Shown here: piece after piece, positions 62,235 through 64,000 of the stretch
How positions within the stretch are numbered: the stretch's first letter is position 1
Layout of the letters: each line of letters opens with the position of its first letter
NCBI GenBank assembly: GCA_028280345.1
Contig: JANQLY010000002.1
Coordinates: 124,001-188,000, forward strand
Direction: 5' to 3'
DNA: 64,000 nt
Origin: Pseudomonadales bacterium
GTDB taxonomy: Bacteria; Pseudomonadota; Gammaproteobacteria; Pseudomonadales; UBA7239
The notes under the pieces: model-generated
What the model was told of the DNA's origin: nothing
What the model saw: the letters and a program-made list of their open reading frames with translations, nothing else
Database searches by the model: none
Position numbers and translations under genes: made by a program

Positions 62235-63329
62235 ATGAGCAAAGTCCTCGAAGCCAACAATGATTTACCGATTCGTACTGATCAACCTGTTCACAGCGGT
62301 AAGGTACGTTCGGTTTACTGGTTGACTGAAGCGGATAGCAAGCGCCTGATTGAAGAGAAAGATTATGATGTTGCTGCGGATGCACCGCTGGCAATTATGG
62401 TGATCAGTGATCGTATTTCAGCGTTTGAATGTATCTGGCATGGCGAGAACGGATTGAATGGTGTTCCTGGTAAGGGCGCCTCGCTGAATGCTATTTCAAA
62501 CCATTGGTTCAAGCTGTTTAAAGAAAAAGGTCTGGCTGATAGCCATATCCTGGATATTCCACATCCATTGGTCTGGATTGTGCAAAAGGCCAGGCCAGTG
62601 ATGATTGAGGCCATTGCGCGTCAATATATTACCGGCTCAATGTGGCGTGCCTATGCAAAAGGTGAGCGTGAGTTCTGCGGTATTCAGATTGCAGAAGGTC
62701 TGGAAAAAGACCAGAAATTACCGGAACTGTTAATTACGCCTTCTACCAAAGGCATACTCGAAGGTATACCGGGTGTTCCTGCTCAGGATGATGTAAATAT
62801 TACCCGACAGAATATTATTGAGAATATTGAAACGTTTAATTTCAAGTCAGTTGAAGATGTTGATCGCTATGAAAAATTGTTAACAGAAGGCTTTGACACA
62901 ATTTCTGCAGCACTATCAGAAATTGACCAGATATTTGTTGATACCAAATTTGAGTTTGGTTACGTAACCGATAAAGCCGGCAATGAGAAATTAATTTATA
63001 TGGATGAGGTGGGTACACCGGATTCATCACGCATCTGGGATGGCGCACAATACAGAGATGGCAAAATTGTTGAAAACTCGAAAGAGGGCTTCCGACAGTT
63101 GTTGCTTAAGCATTTCCCTGATCCTGATATTCTGTTGAATAAAGAGCGTATGGATGAACGTACGGCTCTTGCCCGTGACAATGACTTGCCTGAAGCTGTA
63201 TTGATGGAGGTTTCAAATACCTATACCAGTATTGCCGAAAAGATTACCGGTCAGAAGATAGAGCTTTCTGATAACCCCAAGCAGGAAATTATCGACCTTT
63301 TGAACAAGGACTACGGTCTTATTGATTGA
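62235..63329 (+). CDS. purC: Phosphoribosylaminoimidazole-succinocarboxamide synthase (long form)
   Basis: 364 residues, longer than the 236-237 residues of E. coli and Pseudomonas Pur[10 protein letters not shown], an [19 protein letters not shown] block and the [17 protein letters not shown] block are the ATP- and substrate-binding motifs; [14 protein letters not shown] marks the C-terminal lobe. It joins CAIR with aspartate in purine synthesis. The 122-bp gap upstream probably carries its own promoter. The long form argues that the organism is not a pseudomonad. Confidence 0.95.
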   Translation: MSKVLEANNDLPIRTDQPVHSGKVRSVYWLTEADSKRLIEEKDYDVAADAPLAIMVISDRISAFECIWHGENGLNGVPGKGASLNAISNHWFKLFKEKGLADSHILDIPHPLVWIVQKARPVMIEAIARQYITGSMWRAYAKGEREFCGIQIAEGLEKDQKLPELLITPSTKGILEGIPGVPAQDDVNITRQNIIENIETFNFKSVEDVDRYEKLLTEGFDTISAALSEIDQIFVDTKFEFGYVTDKAGNEKLIYMDEVGTPDSSRIWDGAQYRDGKIVENSKEGFRQLLLKHFPDPDILLNKERMDERTALARDNDLPEAVLMEVSNTYTSIAEKITGQKIELSDNPKQEIIDLLNKDYGLID

Positions 63330-63429
63330 TTTTCAGCTGCAATACAAACGTCGGGAACTTTGCTTGTGGGGACCGGTCTCTGTAACAGACTTTCGCTAAT
63401 AGCTCTCCGTTTAAGTTAAAGGTGACAAT

Positions 63430-64000
63430 ATGTTTGGACGCTCCGTTGCTCTCAAAAAACTGATGCTTGCCGATGCTGATACCGCCTTGCCGGGTCGTGA
63501 TAAGCCTATCGCAACGGCGGCTACGCACTATGTTAATGGTGCGTCTCTTCACCCTCCGTTTAAAGATGGCCTGCAGCAAGTGCAGTTTGGCATGGGTTGT
63601 TTCTGGGGGGCAGAAAAGCTGTTTTGGGAGCTCGATGGCGTAGTTGTTACCGCGGTGGGCTATGCTGGTGGCATTACCTTGAATCCAACTTATGAAGAAG
63701 TGTGTGGCGGGCAAACGGCGCACACAGAAGTTGTGTTGGTGGTGTTTGATCCGGCAGTGGTCAGCTTTGACAAACTGCTTAAGGTGTTTTGGGAGAGTCA
63801 TAGTCCGATTCTCGGAATGCGTCAGGGTAACGATGTTGGCACCCAGTATCGCTCGGCTATTTATGCTGATGATGTGCGCTTGCTCGATGCGGCGCGTGAG
63901 AGTCTTGCGGCCTATCAGGTGGAGTTGTGGGCCAAGGGCTACGGTGGTATTACAACAGAGGTTAAAAGTGGGCAGACATTCTACTATGCCGAAGACTACC
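63430..64000 (+). CDS. msrA: Peptide methionine-(S)-S-oxide reductase, cut by window edge
   Basis: 190 codons are present from ATG 63430, behind AAAGGTGA. The catalytic block is [14 protein letters not shown] with Cys57. VGYAGG, a [15 protein letters not shown] block and the [12 protein letters not shown] active-site motif follow. The 50-residue N-terminal leader matches E. coli-type MsrA. The reading frame stays open to the last base, so the C-terminus lies outside the window. Confidence 0.95.
   Translation, partial: MFGRSVALKKLMLADADTALPGRDKPIATAATHYVNGASLHPPFKDGLQQVQFGMGCFWGAEKLFWELDGVVVTAVGYAGGITLNPTYEEVCGGQTAHTEVVLVVFDPAVVSFDKLLKVFWESHSPILGMRQGNDVGTQYRSAIYADDVRLLDAARESLAAYQVELWAKGYGGITTEVKSGQTFYYAEDY

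Overview
The window is about 64 kb of a gammaproteobacterial chromosome. Gene content and order point to the Pseudomonadales/Cellvibrionales side. Examples are yciK-mupP-ubiG next to an MtaD-type deaminase, mlaA followed by an RssB-type PP2C response regulator with its STAS partner, dapA-bamC-MBL hydrolase-purC, FabV instead of FabI, and a MASE2-type CyaB. It does not look like Pseudomonas itself: PurC is the long form (364 aa), and there is an F420-cofactor gene. The placement comes from reading proteins and synteny, not from a database search. Almost every gene is intact and densely packed; the only large non-coding stretches are repeat-bearing.

Layout. 1-8.6 kb: start of glpD, fadD, helicase hrpA, lipid-transport lipoprotein mlaA and an RssB-like regulator/STAS pair. 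8.6-14.4 kb (minus strand): a TerB-like protein, a GT-C-like membrane protein, then yciK, mupP, ubiG and mtaD. 14.7-20.5 kb: a triple-receiver hybrid kinase, PHP-family RNase AM, and an acyl-CoA dehydrogenase behind a promoter region with a repeated CCTATAT motif. 20.6-27.1 kb: an ABC1-family kinase, an ABC-2 exporter, ampG, a DUF481 outer-membrane protein and a Nif3-associated small protein. 27.07-27.49 kb: about 3.4 tandem copies of a 120-bp imperfectly palindromic element. 27.5-31.7 kb: two Nudix hydrolases, a gamma-carbonic-anhydrase-like protein, an NTF2-like/phosphotransferase pair and a SpoIIAA-like protein. 31.8-36.0 kb: an unusual CofC-CofG-CofH fusion for coenzyme F420 synthesis, with an unrecognised gene behind it. 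36.2-44.1 kb: cobB, tusA, epmC, xni, pdxB, a methyltransferase, alaA and msrB. 44.25-44.55 kb: a tRNA-Glu/tRNA-Gly transcription unit with a clear promoter and terminator. 44.7-48.7 kb: yadGH, queF and cyaB.

48.9-54.9 kb is the most accessory-looking part. It contains an intact tRNA-Ser(GGA), an 18-nt copy of its 5' end split off by a hairpin-rich insert, two remnants of its 3' end, a hairpin family with compensatory changes, and two divergent secreted FG-GAP proteins that each carry seven integrin-like repeats. From 55 kb the core genome resumes: a glycosyltransferase, miaE, fabV, an MBL hydrolase, dapA, bamC, a second MBL hydrolase, purC and the start of msrA.

Functional threads. Fatty-acid metabolism is represented by fadD, the acyl-CoA dehydrogenase and fabV. 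Cell-wall recycling is represented by mupP and ampG, and envelope biogenesis by mlaA and bamC. tRNA modification and sulfur relay are represented by queF, miaE and tusA. Regulation includes the hybrid kinase, the RssB-like/STAS pair and the CyaB cyclase. The best candidates for something new are the CofC-CofG-CofH fusion and the tRNA-Ser/FG-GAP region with its structured repeats.
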